A stretch of DNA of 64,000 nt from Methylococcus sp. Mc7 (GTDB lineage Bacteria; Pseudomonadota; Gammaproteobacteria; Methylococcales; Methylococcaceae), in contig NZ_CP079095.1 in the NCBI RefSeq assembly GCF_019285515.1, positions 2,111,501-2,175,500 on the forward strand, written 5' to 3'. Positions within the stretch are counted from its first letter, which is position 1; every line of letters starts with the position of its first letter. Of this stretch, positions 63,401 through 64,000 are shown one piece after another. Under the pieces are notes generated by a model, which saw only the letters and a list, made by a program, of their open reading frames with translations, was not told the DNA's origin and searched no databases. Made by a program: the position numbers and the translations under genes.

Positions 63401-63521
63401 GACGGCCGGGCTTCCTGGGCTTGGCGGGCTGGACGGTCTCCATCCACAGGAAAAAATGGCCGGGCTGCACAAAATCGTCAGTGACATCGGGTTGCCAAAT
63501 CAGGTGGAGTACGTCAGGCAT
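60456..63521 (-). CDS. SNF2-family DNA translocase/helicase
   Basis: A 1021-residue protein with an SNF2-associated N-terminal region and the full helicase core: LADDMGLGKTIQVIARLL (motif I), LVLDEAQNIKNPEAKQ (II), LALTGTPVENRLLDLWSIFN (III), VLSLKAGGVGITLTRAN (V) and QATDRAFRIGQTRNVFVHKF (VI). It should remodel or displace DNA- or RNA polymerase-bound complexes. Its neighbour is a SWIM protein. The ATG at 63521 fits the family start (MPDVLHLIW). It lies next to an integrase remnant at the window edge. Confidence 0.95.
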   Translation of the reverse strand: MPDVLHLIWQPDVTDDFVQPGHFFLWMETVQPAKPRKPGRHPRQRYAKSLLIWLNEILDRSFAPGFCAAQSLYLPSAEGGPLPSPELLSETELPEQSEWAAWKVDCFRLPSAPIQTINELHYRLLVQGGDVRPGQDFLFWYFFTQSLRSLLLKDQYVPAMRCRRSKDGSAYAFHPGWEFLSDAYDRLLVEAAECMPPAAAPGYEAASILRHCAEVMLHQAIGRAQLTQAALKKLQSSFLPEACVAPRRAPWLAATDPTVAEQWTKWRRRVAGSGGTRSFQLALQVHEPAAEAPEHWPLEFLAWSRRDPSLRIPLAEYWPLPDREREPLGREFGPTFETDLLTDLGQMARIYPALWDALDTARPTGMVLSLEEAFAFLTETSWILEDAGFRVIVPAWWTPQGRRRAKLRMRSSPAGKKASAAAKRADLSLDELLEFRYELTLGGETVAPEEWARLVEAKTPLVQFRGQWVVLDKDRMAEMLAFWKKEGEAGENLDVQAMLHRTADEDDVFEIDPTDALAAMLDKLRDHSRLEPIDDPPGLRAQLRDYQKRGVAWLAFLESLKLSGCLADDMGLGKTIQVIARLLHERAQAGRPAPTLLVAPTSVLGNWRKEIERFAPQLQTLVHHGAERCKNPQAFAAAALDQDVVIVSYALALRDSALLSAVRWHRLVLDEAQNIKNPEAKQTKAILKLDAGSRLALTGTPVENRLLDLWSIFNFLNPGYLGRQAAFRKHYETPIQRDHDPARSAQLRRLVEPFILRRVKTDPAIIKDLPDKVENKQYCNLSREQASLYEAVVRDVEKQLEASEGIQRQGLMLSTLMRLKQICNHPAQFLQDDSPFDPQRSHKLERLADMLGDVLAEGESALVFTQFTEIGERLERHLKTHLDCQTYYLHGGTSRQKREQMIARFQDPQTPPAVFVLSLKAGGVGITLTRANHVFHFDRWWNPAVEDQATDRAFRIGQTRNVFVHKFLTLGTLEERIDQMIEDKKRMAGAIVGSDESWLAQLDNDAFKKLIALNRATILDD

Positions 63522-63652
63522 GTGAAAGGGGGAGTGAAGGGCGGCGCGAAATGTTTTGTTACGGATTGAGAAAATTCATCGGGTCGCACCGGTGGTATAG
63601 GGTATCCGAAGTGACATCATCACGTGGCGCAGTTTACGCACCTGAACGGAAG

Positions 63653-64000
63653 TCAGCCACGGGCAACCGATCCAGCGGGCTTACCACCCCCCCTCGGTCC
63701 CCGCTGGAGCACATGCGTGTAGATCATCGTCGTTTTCACGTCGGCGTGTCCCAAGAGCGCCTGCACCGTGCGAATGTCCTGCCCGGATTCCAACAGACGC
63801 GTGGCAAACGAATGGCGCAGGGTATGCGTGCCGGCCGGCTTGGTGATCCCCGCCGCCAACACCGCCCGTTTGATGGCCCGCTGAATGCCCTGTTCGTGGG
63901 CATGGTGACGCCGGCGTACACCCGTGCGCGGATCGGTGGAAAGCTCGCGCCCCGGAAACAGCCAGAACCAGGCGAAGGTTTTACCCTCCTCGGGCTCCTT
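63653..64000 (-). CDS. Integron-type tyrosine recombinase, C-terminal part
   Basis: The frame is open from the window edge to the stop at 63653. It has [40 protein letters not shown], then [20 protein letters not shown] (Arg), [19 protein letters not shown] (His, Tyr nucleophile). The insert before the catalytic box (the FPGRE ... DPR ... RRHH segment) is characteristic of integron integrases (IntI). The N-terminus, the first catalytic Arg and any attI site are outside the window. From 63522 to 63652 I see no gene. Confidence 0.8.
   Translation of the reverse strand, partial: KEPEEGKTFAWFWLFPGRELSTDPRTGVRRRHHAHEQGIQRAIKRAVLAAGITKPAGTHTLRHSFATRLLESGQDIRTVQALLGHADVKTTMIYTHVLQRGPRGGGKPAGSVARG

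Overview
The window is GC-rich (roughly 60-65% by eye) proteobacterial chromosome. It encodes Gram-negative envelope functions (ExbD, OprD-type porin, ArnT-type glycosyltransferase, several lipoproteins) and many nested or 4-bp-overlapping operons. A probable sigma-54-controlled operon encodes two related secreted His/Trp-containing proteins and a di-heme cytochrome c peroxidase-like protein. That layout recalls the mopE-SACCP and corA-corB loci of methanotrophs, so a gammaproteobacterial methanotroph such as a Methylococcus relative is my best guess. It is an inference, not proof. I saw no tRNA, rRNA or CRISPR array.

Layout. 0-10.3 kb is accessory DNA: an IS1380-type element cut precisely by an IS1595-type element, then an AT-rich island (sugar/lipid-type methyltransferase, an IS5-family element whose transposase is split in two frames, and an acyltransferase-3/SGNH O-acylation protein), then a decayed IS5-type transposase, an orphan exbD and a REP-associated transposase unit. 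10.2-16.1 kb holds a DUF4160/DUF2442 pair, the secreted/di-heme operon on the minus strand, and a divergent NtrC/PspF-like activator; a GG-N10-GC sigma-54 promoter lies between them. 16.1-17.9 kb is a secreted UshA-type nucleotidase.

18.1-27.2 kb is the most unusual part: six co-directional genes, partly overlapping. They encode an intact P2A (Ca2+/Mn2+-type) ATPase, a MetK-like protein lacking several active-site residues, a P1B-like ATPase lacking the TGES, CPx and HP motifs, a Cache-HAMP membrane protein with no output domain, a MinD/ParA-like ATPase and a small winged-helix protein. I propose this as a candidate undescribed membrane-signalling or transport module.

27.2-35.2 kb has lipoproteins, a porin, two c-di-GMP enzymes, small Cys-rich secreted proteins and a ferredoxin. 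35.2-38.1 kb is a translationally coupled cobU-cobT-cobC-cobS operon. Convergent to it is a moxR-DUF58-transglutaminase operon interrupted by a minimal nucleotidyltransferase gene and a fold-back MITE. 43.4-47.6 kb has a Rap1a/Tai-like protein, ArnT-like glycosyltransferase and asparagine synthetase. 47.6-48.6 kb is a junction between a truncated relE and a possible nuclease toxin/partner pair. 48.8-52.8 kb is a 5-oxoprolinase operon (pxpB-pxpC-pxpA) behind two uncharacterised genes. 53.3-59.5 kb carries a secreted protein, a lipoprotein amidohydrolase, two methyltransferases, an aldo-keto reductase, a FitA/VapC-type toxin-antitoxin pair and a small unknown. 59.6-63.5 kb is a SWIM protein plus SNF2 helicase, and the right edge cuts an integron-type integrase.
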